A DNA stretch of 5,381 bases from Pseudomonadota bacterium (lineage in GTDB: Bacteria > Pseudomonadota > Alphaproteobacteria > Rhizobiales > Hyphomicrobiaceae), in assembly GCA_021813195.1 (NCBI GenBank), contig JAKALI010000340.1, positions 1 to 5,381 on the forward strand, read 5' to 3'. Shown one piece after another: positions 1 through 5,381 of this stretch. The stretch's first letter is position 1, and each line of letters opens with the position of its first letter. The position numbers were made by a program, and so were the translations under genes. The notes beneath the pieces are model-generated. The model was not told the DNA's origin. It did no database searches and saw only the letters and a list, made by a program, of their open reading frames with translations.

Positions 1-671
1 TCCGCGGCATCGGCGAGGCGGCGCGTGCGCTCGACTTCCCGGTCGTTTCCGGCAACGTGTCGCTCTACAACGAGACGAACGGCATCGGCATCCCCCCCAC
101 CCCGGCGATCGGCGGCGTCGGTCTCGTGCCCGATATCGCGCATCTTGCCGATATCGCGTTGAAGCGCGAGGGAGACTTGATCGTCATCGTCGGGCGCGAA
201 CGCGGCTGGCTCGGGCAATCGCTCTATCAGGCGATCATCGCAGTCAAGCTCGAGGGAGCACCACCGCCGGTCGATCTCGCTGATGAGTTGAAAGCCGGGC
301 GGCTCGTGCGTGCGCTCATTCGCGAGCACATCGTTTCGGCCGTTCATGACTGCTCCGATGGGGGACTGTTGGTCGCAATCGCCGAGATGGTCCTGGCCGG
401 CAATCTTGGGGCGGAACTCTACGCTTACGAGGGGCGACTGCCCGCGCACGCCATCTGGTTTGGCGAGGATCAAGGCCGCTATGTGCTCTCGGTTGCCCCC
501 GAACATGCCGAAGAAGTGTTGGAGCGCGCGCGCCTGCTGGCGCTGCCAGCCCGAATCGTCGGCCGCGTGGGCGGAGACGCTCTGCTCCTGAAGGGCGAAG
601 CGCCCATCGCACTTGAGACGCTGCGCGCCGCGCACGAAGCTTGGTTTCCAAATTATATGGGGCACGCTTGA
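1..671 (+). CDS. purL: Phosphoribosylformylglycinamidine synthase PurL, C-terminal part (5' end outside window)
   Basis: PurL is the synthetase subunit of FGAM synthase. It performs the ATP-dependent amidation of FGAR to FGAM in cytosolic de novo purine synthesis, using ammonia delivered by PurQ with PurS. The frame is open from base 3 and gives 222 residues up to TGA at 669-671; a full bacterial PurL is usually about 730-740 residues, so roughly the last 30% is present. Seen in order: SGNVSLYNET followed by PTPAIGGVGLV (bases about 45-130), the GWLGQSLYQ segment (about 204-230), HDCSDGGLL (about 345-371) which is the conserved substrate/nucleotide-binding loop of the second AIRS-like half, GEDQGRYVLSV (about 462-494), and the usual terminal HEAWFPNYM. 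No frameshift or missing motif is visible. The GTG at base 57 is internal and not a start. The next plus-strand gene begins 113 bases downstream without a clear terminator between, so co-transcription is possible. Confidence 0.97.
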   Translation, partial: RGIGEAARALDFPVVSGNVSLYNETNGIGIPPTPAIGGVGLVPDIAHLADIALKREGDLIVIVGRERGWLGQSLYQAIIAVKLEGAPPPVDLADELKAGRLVRALIREHIVSAVHDCSDGGLLVAIAEMVLAGNLGAELYAYEGRLPAHAIWFGEDQGRYVLSVAPEHAEEVLERARLLALPARIVGRVGGDALLLKGEAPIALETLRAAHEAWFPNYMGHA

Positions 672-784
672 GCACGACGCCTGCACGAAGGAGAACCTGC
701 GCGCTCTAAAAATGCGCGATCTGCGCCCGCGAAGCCCAACCGAGAGTTCGTAACCGACATGCAGTCCCAACATACGGGCCGATC
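672..784. other. Intergenic region purL to MBL hydrolase, no clear promoter or terminator
   Basis: This 113-base gap holds a strong Shine-Dalgarno-like AAGGAG at 688-693 with no ATG, GTG or TTG at proper distance; the nearest ATG is at 712, 18 bases on, and opens a 13-codon frame ending at 753. A small hairpin is possible (CGCGC 700-704 with GCGCG 714-718, nine-base loop) but no T-run follows it, so it is not a convincing terminator. A second tiny frame, 759-788 (nine codons, ATG to TGA), overlaps the TTG start of the next gene. The hydrolase frame itself has an in-frame TAA at 707-709 and no conventional start before TTG 785. I see no good sigma-70 promoter. Confidence 0.5.
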
Positions 785-1696
785 TTGAACGACATCCCTT
801 TCAAATCGACGATGGCCTTCCGCTACGGCGAGGCTGAACCAATGGCGCCTGGCATCGTGCGGCTGGTCGCGCAGAACCCGGGCCCCTTCACGTTCCACGG
901 CACGAACACCTATCTCGTCGGAACGACCAAGCTCGCCGTCATCGACCCGGGCCCTGATGACGAGCATCACCGCGCCGCCATCCTCAAAGCCGCAGCCGGA
1001 CGCACAATCAGTCATATCCTCGTCACCCACGCCCATCGCGACCACAGCGATGGTGCCGCGAAGCTCGCCGCACTGACACACGCTCCCGTGCTCGGATACG
1101 GGCGCACACGTGCGGATCTCCCGATCGCGCAAACGCCACTCATCGGCGCTGGCGAAGCCTTCGTCGATGTTGCGTTCGCACCCGACATTCCGATCACTCA
1201 TGGCGACGTGATCTCGACGCCCGATTGGACGCTTCACGTCGTTCACACTCCGGGGCACGCCCCCGATCATCTGTGTTTCGCATTCGATGCGGCGCGGGCC
1301 CTGTTTTCCGGCGACCACATGATGGCTTGGAACACCACCGTCATTGCCCCGCCCGAAGGCCGCATGGCAGACTACATGGCCTCGCTCGAATTCCTGCTCG
1401 AACGTCGCGACCGCGTCTATCTACCGGGACATGGCGGCCGGCTGGAACAGCCCCAGCGCATGGTGAAAGCGCATCTCGTCCACCGGCAGATGCGCGAGCG
1501 TGCGATCATGGCCGCGATCCGTGATGGCGCGGCGACCGTCCCCGAGATCCTGGCGCGCGTTTATGTCGACCTTGGTGCCAACCTCGAGAAAGCCGCCTCG
1601 ATGACGGTGCTCGCGCACCTCGAACATATGGTCGAACGCGGGATTATTGCCTGCGAGGGCGTGCCGGATCGCGCGGCTCGTTTTTGGGCCGTTTGA
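785..1696 (+). CDS. Metallo-beta-lactamase-fold hydrolase, LACTB2-like, with C-terminal winged-helix-like domain
   Basis: Predicted cytosolic binuclear-zinc hydrolase of 303 residues. Metal-binding motifs of the MBL fold are all present: THAHRDH at 81-87 (H82, H84, D86, H87), H158 in the HTPGH segment, D177 in FSGDH, and H216 in LPGHGG. The N-terminal NPGPFTFHGTNTYLVG (31-46) is typical of the LACTB2-type branch, which often ends in a small winged-helix domain; residues about 230-300 fit that (RERAIMAAI, then EILARVY, then VLAHLEHMVERGI). The substrate is unknown: relatives include ribonucleases and thioesterases, and sequence alone does not choose. The start is uncertain. TTG 785 gives MNDIPF, which I judge resembles the N-termini of related proteins; ATG 812 and ATG 842 are alternatives, and only 842 has an SD-like GAGG (830-833) at good spacing, though starting there leaves little before the fold. 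No membrane segment or signal peptide. The last 53 bases overlap the oppositely oriented DUF1499 gene. Confidence 0.93.
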   Translation: MNDIPFKSTMAFRYGEAEPMAPGIVRLVAQNPGPFTFHGTNTYLVGTTKLAVIDPGPDDEHHRAAILKAAAGRTISHILVTHAHRDHSDGAAKLAALTHAPVLGYGRTRADLPIAQTPLIGAGEAFVDVAFAPDIPITHGDVISTPDWTLHVVHTPGHAPDHLCFAFDAARALFSGDHMMAWNTTVIAPPEGRMADYMASLEFLLERRDRVYLPGHGGRLEQPQRMVKAHLVHRQMRERAIMAAIRDGAATVPEILARVYVDLGANLEKAASMTVLAHLEHMVERGIIACEGVPDRAARFWAV

Positions 1697-2489
1697 CCGA
1701 TCGTGCGTCACCGGACGGCTGAGAACGCTCATCGAGCGCCGGTATGGTCGCCTCCAAGCGCGCCACGATCTCTTGCATGATGTCTCGCAACCGCGTCGCA
1801 TTGCGGCCGAAGTCGGTTCGGCCGTAACGAGAGGAGGAGCGCAGATCGATGCGCGCCCCTTCCGGGTCGGGGCGCACGCGAACGGCCACATCATCATAGA
1901 ACCCGAGTACCATCGTGCGATCGAATGCCTCGATCGTACCAACCGGAGCCTCTTCGGTTGGCGGCGTCTCCGCGACGATGGTCAGATGCTGGCGCCGCAA
2001 AGCTTCGGCCACGACATCGAACGTTTCACCGACCGTGCGATTGACGATCAGCGGTTGAAGATCGGGATAAGCCTCAATTTGCACCTTGGCGCCGCCGCCG
2101 GGATAGTCCGCGGGATTGGCCCACCCAGTGCGCTCGTTTGCCAGAACCTTATAGGGTGGCGGATTCTGCGGATCGGTCGTTACGTCATTCAGAACAGGAA
2201 AGTCGGCGGCCACGAGAGCCAGTGCCAGCGGGCTTGCGAGTACGGCGCCACCGAGCAGGATGCCAAGAACGACCCGCGATGCGCCGGGGGTATCGTTGCG
2301 CCAAATTCCAATCGCCGCCAACAGTCCGGCCATAACAGCGACCGCGGATATAAGGTAGGACACAGCAAGAAGATTGAACGCGGCCGGCGTTGAGAGCGCG
2401 AAGATCCGGTGCAGAAAGAGCGCCGTCAAGATGACCATGACGGCAAACATCGCAAGCCGCGCCGACCAGCGGCTCAACGGGGAGGCCAT
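1644..2489 (-). CDS. DUF1499 family membrane protein
   Basis: A 281-residue protein of unknown function with three predicted membrane helices (about residues 12-32, 37-63 and 71-95), followed by a soluble DUF1499 domain (about 100-253), probably periplasmic. The domain is recognised by NDVTTDPQNPPPY (101-113), the RTVGETFDVV region, and the hallmark stretch DDVAVRVR (199-206) with IDLRSSSRYGRTDFGRNA (214-231). The molecular role of DUF1499 is not established. A basic, proline-rich tail of about 28 residues (ERSQPSGDARSVKRPKNEPR and on to RRQ) follows the domain, and its last part is encoded opposite the end of the MBL hydrolase gene. I chose ATG at 2489-2487 because it places a short SPLSRWSARL cytoplasmic lead before the first helix, as is usual for such proteins. 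The frame stays open to a TTG at 2579, and GTG codons just upstream of 2489 with an AGAGGG stretch before them are possible alternative starts. No strong SD precedes 2489. It is transcribed divergently from the EEP-like gene. Confidence 0.88.
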   Translation of the reverse strand: MASPLSRWSARLAMFAVMVILTALFLHRIFALSTPAAFNLLAVSYLISAVAVMAGLLAAIGIWRNDTPGASRVVLGILLGGAVLASPLALALVAADFPVLNDVTTDPQNPPPYKVLANERTGWANPADYPGGGAKVQIEAYPDLQPLIVNRTVGETFDVVAEALRRQHLTIVAETPPTEEAPVGTIEAFDRTMVLGFYDDVAVRVRPDPEGARIDLRSSSRYGRTDFGRNATRLRDIMQEIVARLEATIPALDERSQPSGDARSVKRPKNEPRDPARPRRQ

Positions 2490-2555
2490 TCGCTCTGAGT
2501 TGCCTAGCACCACAACTTTGCGCCCTCTCGCTAAGTCTTTTCTGAGCAACAGCCG

Positions 2556-2580
2556 GTTGGGTGAAACAAAACCATCCAAC
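2556..2580. repeat. Imperfect inverted repeat, 8-base arms, 9-base spacer
   Basis: GTTGGGTG (2556-2563) and CATCCAAC (2573-2580) pair at seven of eight positions; the eighth is a G-T pair. The spacer AAACAAAAC is A-rich. It lies about 70-90 bases upstream of the chosen DUF1499 start and could be an operator for a dimeric regulator or an mRNA hairpin. It sits inside the coding frame if the longer DUF1499 start is used, which would make it incidental. Confidence 0.35.
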
Positions 2581-2645
2581 GCACCTGCTCATACCGCCGA
2601 TCAGGCGCTGACTTATACGTGAGAATCTGCCCAAATCGAGGGGCC

Positions 2646-2655
2646 CACCGCGGTG
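2646..2655. repeat. Perfect 10-base palindrome CACCGCGGTG
   Basis: CACCGCGGTG equals its own reverse complement. It shares CCC/CC bases with an adjacent GGGCCC palindrome (2641-2646), so GGGCCCACCGCGGTG holds two abutting dyads. The site is about 90-100 bases upstream of the EEP-like start and could be an operator, but palindromes of this length are not rare in GC-rich DNA. Confidence 0.3.
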
Positions 2656-2676
2656 CTGCATCGTCGTGGGACAATA

Positions 2677-2697
2677 GGCACGGTCCGGAAACGTGCC
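2677..2697. repeat. Inverted repeat GGCACG / CGTGCC, 9-base loop
   Basis: GGCACG (2677-2682) and CGTGCC (2692-2697) form a perfect six-base-pair stem around GTCCGGAAA. It is 47 bases upstream of the EEP-like ATG, so it may be a 5' leader hairpin or a regulator site. No T-run follows on either strand, so it is not a rho-independent terminator. Confidence 0.35.
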
Positions 2698-2732
2698 GCA
2701 GCGGCGGATCTTTGGCAGGATCGCGCCGAGCC

Positions 2733-2736
2733 GGAG
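2733..2736 (+). promoter_or_regulatory. Ribosome binding site deciding the EEP-like start
   Basis: GGAG at 2733-2736 lies seven bases before ATG 2744. It supports that ATG over the upstream in-frame GTG at 2693, and the ATG start also gives a clean signal peptide. Confidence 0.65.
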
Positions 2737-2743
2737 CACTGCA

Positions 2744-3616
2744 ATGCCCACCGCACGTGTCAAGCTGTCCGCCTGGATGACCTCGGGTCTGGTCACTTTA
2801 GCTGGTGCGTATGCGATTGCGGCCGACGGGCGTTTGCACAATGCCGGCCGCGACCTGCGAGTGATCGTGGTTGATCTATCGCAACCCGCCACACCAAGTA
2901 GCGCTGTGGCGGGAAAGGCGACCACACCCAACGCATGGCGCACCAGTTTCGGATCCGAACGACGCTCCAACACGGCTGCTCCAGCGCCCTCAGGCGTGCA
3001 TGAGGCCGACATCGTCCTCCTGCAAGGCGTTGCAGACGTCTCGGCCTTGCGCCACTGGCTACCGGCCCGCACCTTCAAGCTGCTGGTGCCGAGGGCCGTA
3101 TTGCCGACCGCCGAGGGTGGCACGCCCCGTCACCCGGAGGACCCTGAAGGGACCCATTCGCATGCCACTGTTGCCATCGCCGTACGTTACCGGCCGGGAC
3201 TGCGCTTTCTGGAGCGCATCGACTTTGCGAACCAAGCCAGACCGCACGCAGGCCAGCCACCAGCATTCTCTGAAAGTCCCGCGCGCGATCAGGGGCTCGC
3301 AGCTCGCGTCGCCTGGAACGGACAGCCACTGTGGCTCGCGAGTGTGTCGTTCACCGCGGACTGCCAATCAGCTGGCACGGCCTGCGCGATCGCCCGCGCT
3401 TACCAGACGTGGATTGAAGAACAGCGGTCGCAATCCGCCGCCATCATTGCCGGAGGTACGCTTGGCACTGTTGCGAGCTCTGCGGGCCCGCCGTCAGCCT
3501 GCTCGAAAACAGCCATCATGGTTAATGCGCTCAATTCCAAGACTGAGGCTGCAATTATCGCGGCCAGAAAAGGATCCGACGGCATTTGCCGCGCCGATCA
3601 CACTCTGCGCCGCTAA
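2744..3616 (+). CDS. Secreted EEP-fold-like protein, apparently catalytically degenerate
   Basis: A 290-residue protein with an apparent Sec signal peptide (K/R in MPTARVK, hydrophobic stretch about 9-25, likely cleavage after AYAIA or AIAA), so exported. The remainder resembles bacterial endonuclease/exonuclease/phosphatase (EEP) proteins by segment order: LRVIVVDLS (38-46) where LRI-TWNL is usual; ADIVLLQGV (88-96) for the family's D-ALQEV; AVRYRPGLRF (146-155); LAARVAWNGQPLWLASVSF (185-203) for the strand ending in HLKSGC; C207 and C214 as in the family's paired cysteines; ARAYQTWIEEQ (217-227) for RRQ-ALEAWI; IIAGGTLG (234-241) for VLGDFN; and a terminal ADH (284-286) where SDH is usual. 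The catalytic Glu, the His of HLK, and the Asp-Asn of GDFN are all replaced, so nuclease or phosphatase activity is doubtful. The frame is intact with no stop or frameshift, so it may be a pseudoenzyme rather than a decayed gene. The assignment rests on motif order seen by eye. It could also be an unrelated hypothetical exported protein. Confidence 0.7.
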   Translation: MPTARVKLSAWMTSGLVTLAGAYAIAADGRLHNAGRDLRVIVVDLSQPATPSSAVAGKATTPNAWRTSFGSERRSNTAAPAPSGVHEADIVLLQGVADVSALRHWLPARTFKLLVPRAVLPTAEGGTPRHPEDPEGTHSHATVAIAVRYRPGLRFLERIDFANQARPHAGQPPAFSESPARDQGLAARVAWNGQPLWLASVSFTADCQSAGTACAIARAYQTWIEEQRSQSAAIIAGGTLGTVASSAGPPSACSKTAIMVNALNSKTEAAIIAARKGSDGICRADHTLRR

Positions 3617-3775
3617 TTGTTTATGACATTTATTTATCCTAGCCTTGCTGGAACTATTGGCTGCGACCAGATGCCAACTCTGCGCCCGGAATTCTGCTCG
3701 CCGGTGTGCGCGATTGACCGGTTTGGTCGGCACAGGCCAAAATAAAATGTTCTCATCTGCTGCACACGATCCCCG
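3617..3775. other. Intergenic region upstream of the CHAD gene
   Basis: 159 bases, with an AT-rich start (3614-3640) after the EEP-like stop and no GC-rich hairpin plus T-run terminator. A possible promoter near 3714-3743 is listed separately. The CHAD frame has an in-frame TAA at 3743-3745, so no upstream start is missed. An ATG at 3747 opens only a 20-codon frame in another phase. Confidence 0.5.
3714..3743 (+). promoter_or_regulatory. Possible sigma-70-like promoter for the CHAD gene
   Basis: TTGACC (3714-3719, five of six to TTGACA) is followed after 18 bases by CAAAAT (3738-3743, four of six to TATAAT). A better -10 match, TAAAAT at 3743-3748, is 23 bases away, which is too far. GACC-GGTTT-GGTC (3716-3728) is a short inverted repeat overlapping the -35 and could be an operator. 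The site lies about 30-60 bases before ATG 3776. Weak evidence. Confidence 0.3.
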
Positions 3776-4750
3776 ATGGCATACCGCATCAAGACCACGG
3801 CACGATTAGACAGCGAAGTTCGCCGACTGCTGCTGGCGCAAATCGATGAGGCGCACACGCTGCTCGAAGCACGCTCGGATGTGGCCGTGGCGGTGCACGA
3901 GTCGCGAAAATCCATGAAGCGCGCACGCGCACTCTTGAGGCTCACACGAGGCGGTTTGAAACCCGTCGAATTCCGTCGCGAAGATCAAACCTACCGCACC
4001 GTTGGCAAGCTGCTCGCCGCAGAACGCGATCGCTTCGTCATGACGCAAACCGTGGCGCGCCTGACCGAGCGTTGCGCGTGTGACGAAGATCGCAGGGCTT
4101 TGCTTGCGGCTGGGCGACTGTTCAAGTCGCCAGCCACCAACGGTAACGAGGCCGCCCTCGACGATGCGAAAGTGCAGCAGGCGCTTGATCTGCTTGCGAC
4201 GTCGCGCCGCCGGATCCGCAAACTGGCATTGCGGCCCGCGCGCATCGAGATCCTCGCCGATGGCTTTGCGCAATGTTACGCCGACGCGCGCCGCGCTCTG
4301 AAGGTCGCCCACAAGACCAACAAAGATGACGATTTCCACGATTTACGGCGCAAGTTGCAGCGCCACTGGCGCCATTTGCAACTGCTGTCTCAACTGTGGC
4401 CAGAGCTTATGGAGGTCCGAATTGCCTCGGCCCGGCACATCTCCCAGCTGCTGGGCGACGAGCATGATTGCAGCGTCCTAGGGCTCCATGTCGCAGCCGC
4501 GAGCGCAGCTCAAATCTCCCCTGCTGAGCGGGACCTCGTGATCGCATTGGCGCGCGCCGAGCAGAGTCGGCTCAGGCAGGAAGCCGGACCTCTGGCCGCG
4601 CGGCTGCTGGTGCAGGCCCCGCGGGACGTCCACCGGTTCGTCACGGACCTATGGCCGCTGGCCCGACGGATCACCCTCGATGCCCGCGAACGCAAGGAAG
4701 CGGCAAGCACATCGACCACGCAGGCCTCGAAAGGCACGATCGAGCCCTGA
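3776..4750 (+). CDS. CHAD domain-containing protein (predicted polyphosphate-binding)
   Basis: A 324-residue, helix-rich, strongly basic cytosolic protein. CHAD domains are helical bundles with conserved histidines and basic residues that bind inorganic polyphosphate; many are fused to a CYTH domain or sit near polyphosphate genes. Here the CHAD domain is alone and fills most of the protein. Seen: VHESRKSMKRARALLRL at 40-56 (H41, R44, K45, K48, R49, R51), the matching second-half motif FHDLRRKLQRHWRHLQLL at 187-204 (H188, R191, K193, R196, H200), and LGDEHDCSVL at 226-235 (D228, H230, D231). These two similar motifs mark the internal repeat of the fold. The tail from about 305 is Ser/Thr-rich and probably disordered. 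ATG 3776 is the first possible start after an in-frame stop at 3743-3745; there is no clear SD before it. hemH starts 140 bases downstream on the same strand. No CYTH domain or ppk/ppx gene is visible in the window, so a cellular role cannot be assigned. Confidence 0.92.
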   Translation: MAYRIKTTARLDSEVRRLLLAQIDEAHTLLEARSDVAVAVHESRKSMKRARALLRLTRGGLKPVEFRREDQTYRTVGKLLAAERDRFVMTQTVARLTERCACDEDRRALLAAGRLFKSPATNGNEAALDDAKVQQALDLLATSRRRIRKLALRPARIEILADGFAQCYADARRALKVAHKTNKDDDFHDLRRKLQRHWRHLQLLSQLWPELMEVRIASARHISQLLGDEHDCSVLGLHVAAASAAQISPAERDLVIALARAEQSRLRQEAGPLAARLLVQAPRDVHRFVTDLWPLARRITLDARERKEAASTSTTQASKGTIEP

Positions 4751-4890
4751 TAATTCATGGGATCAGATCGGCGTTTGCGCCCTGATTGGTGTCGGGCGAG
4801 CGGCAGGAGCGCACATTGCCTCGACCGATCCACTCGGCTAGTGATCGCGTTTAGGAGATCGATGACCTCTGACGTGATCCAGGGAGCTCC
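4751..4890. other. Intergenic region upstream of hemH
   Basis: 140 bases with no recognised RNA or Irr/ICE- or Fur-like iron box. A five-base-pair stem (CGCCC 4778-4782 with GGGCG 4794-4798) has no T-run and is not a convincing terminator. TTGCCT at 4816-4821 is a plausible -35, but the hexamer 17 bases on (TAGTGA) is a poor -10. Whether hemH has its own promoter here cannot be decided. Confidence 0.45.
4881..4886 (+). promoter_or_regulatory. Ribosome binding site of hemH
   Basis: AGGGAG ends four bases before ATG 4891. The spacing is slightly short but the match is good, and it supports this ATG as the start of ferrochelatase. Confidence 0.6.
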
Positions 4891-5381
4891 ATGCTCAAGA
4901 CGCTCGCAACGCAGTCCCTCGCCGCGAAGTTGCCCGCCGATCATCCACCGGTCCAGTTCGGCCGCGTGGGCGTTCTGCTGTTGAACCTCGGCACGCCGGA
5001 CGGCACGAGCTACTGGCCAATGCGGCGCTACCTCAAGGAATTCCTCTCCGATCAGCGCGTCATCGAAGAACCCAAGTGGAAATGGTGGCCGATCCTCAAT
5101 CTGTTGATCTTGACGACGCGTCCCTCGCGCAAAGGACGCGACTACGCCACAATCTGGAACAACGAGCTCGACGAAGGTCCGCTCAAGACGATCACGCGCT
5201 CGCAGGCTGAGAAGCTCGCAAACCGGCTCGCAGAACATGAGAATGTCATCGTAGATTGGGCCATGCGCTACGCCAATCCGACGACGGAAAGCCGGATTCG
5301 CGCCCTCCAGGAGCAGGGCTGCGAGCGCATTCTGCTGGTACCACTGTATCCTCAGTATGCGGCGGCAACGACGGCAACAGC
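4891..5381 (+). CDS. hemH: Ferrochelatase HemH, N-terminal part (3' end outside window)
   Basis: Ferrochelatase inserts Fe2+ into protoporphyrin IX, the last step of protoheme synthesis, at the inner face of the cytoplasmic membrane. The frame runs from ATG 4891 past the window end, giving 163 complete codons of an expected 340-360. Family motifs are clear: VGVLLLNLGTPD (26-37), RRYLKEFLSDQRVIE (45-59), PKWKWWPILNLLILTTRPSR (61-80), the YATIWN segment with GPLKTITRSQAEKL (96-109), VDWAMRYANP (121-130), ILLVPLYPQY (147-156), and the start of the TTAT motif. The MRYA-P position is often MRYG-P in other proteobacteria, a mild variation. The catalytic histidine region lies beyond the window. An N-terminal extension of about 24 residues precedes the first beta strand, as in several alphaproteobacterial enzymes. 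A good SD (AGGGAG) supports the start. It follows the CHAD gene by 140 bases on the same strand; no functional link is evident. Confidence 0.96.
   Translation, partial: MLKTLATQSLAAKLPADHPPVQFGRVGVLLLNLGTPDGTSYWPMRRYLKEFLSDQRVIEEPKWKWWPILNLLILTTRPSRKGRDYATIWNNELDEGPLKTITRSQAEKLANRLAEHENVIVDWAMRYANPTTESRIRALQEQGCERILLVPLYPQYAAATTAT

Larger units (their letters stand above)
2490..2743. other. Divergent intergenic region between DUF1499 gene and EEP-like gene
   Basis: About 254 bases separate the chosen starts of two divergent genes, so promoters for both should lie here. I see three inverted repeats (2556-2580, 2646-2655, 2677-2697), listed separately. The best -10-like element is TATAAG on the minus strand (2617-2612), but no matching -35 lies 16-18 bases away; on the plus strand TATACG (2614-2619) likewise lacks a -35. 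No EcfG-type GGAAC/GTT pair and no RNA gene were recognised. If the DUF1499 protein really starts at TTG 2579, the region shrinks to 164 bases. Confidence 0.5.

Noticed and set aside
699..718. Hairpin after purL as a rho-independent terminator
   Set aside because: Only five base pairs and no T-run after the stem on the plus strand.
653..1318. Minus-strand open frame of 221 codons
   Set aside because: It is antisense to the MBL hydrolase, whose metal-binding motifs are intact; no recognisable protein family.
1647..2393. Plus-strand open frame of 248 codons
   Set aside because: It is antisense to the DUF1499 gene, which has a full set of family motifs and three membrane helices on the other strand.
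2612..2617. Minus-strand -10 element TATAAG for the DUF1499 gene
   Set aside because: Good hexamer, but nothing like a -35 is found at 16-18 bases upstream on that strand.
2185..3123. Minus-strand open frame of 312 codons
   Set aside because: It crosses the DUF1499 gene in another phase, the divergent intergenic region and the EEP-like gene; no domain or signal is visible and its composition is shadow-like.
2871..3626. Plus-strand alternative frame of 251 codons over the EEP-like gene, as a sign of a frameshift
   Set aside because: This frame has no signal peptide and no EEP motifs; the 2744-3616 frame carries all the family-like segments in order, so a frameshift is not needed to explain the lost catalytic residues.
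4778..4798. Hairpin after the CHAD gene as a terminator
   Set aside because: Five-base-pair stem with an 11-base loop and no T-run.
4816..4844. Promoter TTGCCT-N17-TAGTGA before hemH
   Set aside because: The -10 hexamer matches the consensus at only two of six positions.
4510..5238. Minus-strand open frame of 242 codons
   Set aside because: It lies opposite the CHAD 3' end and hemH, which have clear family motifs; its translation is Arg/Ser-rich with no recognisable domain, as expected of antisense frames in GC-rich DNA.

Overview
The window reads as ordinary chromosomal DNA of a GC-rich alphaproteobacterium, most likely in the Hyphomicrobiales (Rhizobiales). This is inferred from the style of the PurL and HemH proteins, a purL gene followed by a LACTB2-like metallo-hydrolase gene, and a DUF1499 membrane protein. 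I see no RNA gene, CRISPR array, insertion sequence, prophage gene or attachment site. Six protein genes account for nearly all of it, and the two at the ends are cut by the window.

Layout. (1) 1-671, plus strand: the C-terminal part of purL (purine biosynthesis). (2) 785-1696, plus: a complete zinc metallo-beta-lactamase-fold hydrolase with a C-terminal winged-helix-like tail, probably started at a TTG codon. (3) 1644-2489, minus: a three-helix membrane protein with a DUF1499 domain. It converges on the hydrolase gene, and the two coding regions overlap by 53 bases at their 3' ends. (4) 2490-2743: a divergent intergenic region of about 250 bases with three inverted repeats. (5) 2744-3616, plus: a secreted protein of 290 residues that looks like an endonuclease/exonuclease/phosphatase (EEP) fold protein which has lost most of its catalytic motifs. 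(6) 3776-4750, plus: a stand-alone CHAD-domain protein, expected to bind polyphosphate. (7) 4891 to the window end, plus: the N-terminal half of ferrochelatase hemH, the last step of protoheme synthesis.

The genes do not form one pathway. PurL and HemH are housekeeping enzymes, and the genes between them are accessory or poorly characterised. The most unusual item is the apparent EEP pseudoenzyme: signal peptide and scaffold motifs are kept, while the active-site positions in LQE, the H of HLK and GDFN are replaced. Other points worth a look are the overlapping convergent gene ends, the TTG start overlapped by a nine-codon upstream frame, and the palindromes between the divergent DUF1499 and EEP-like genes. 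I do not find a convincing novel multi-gene system here.
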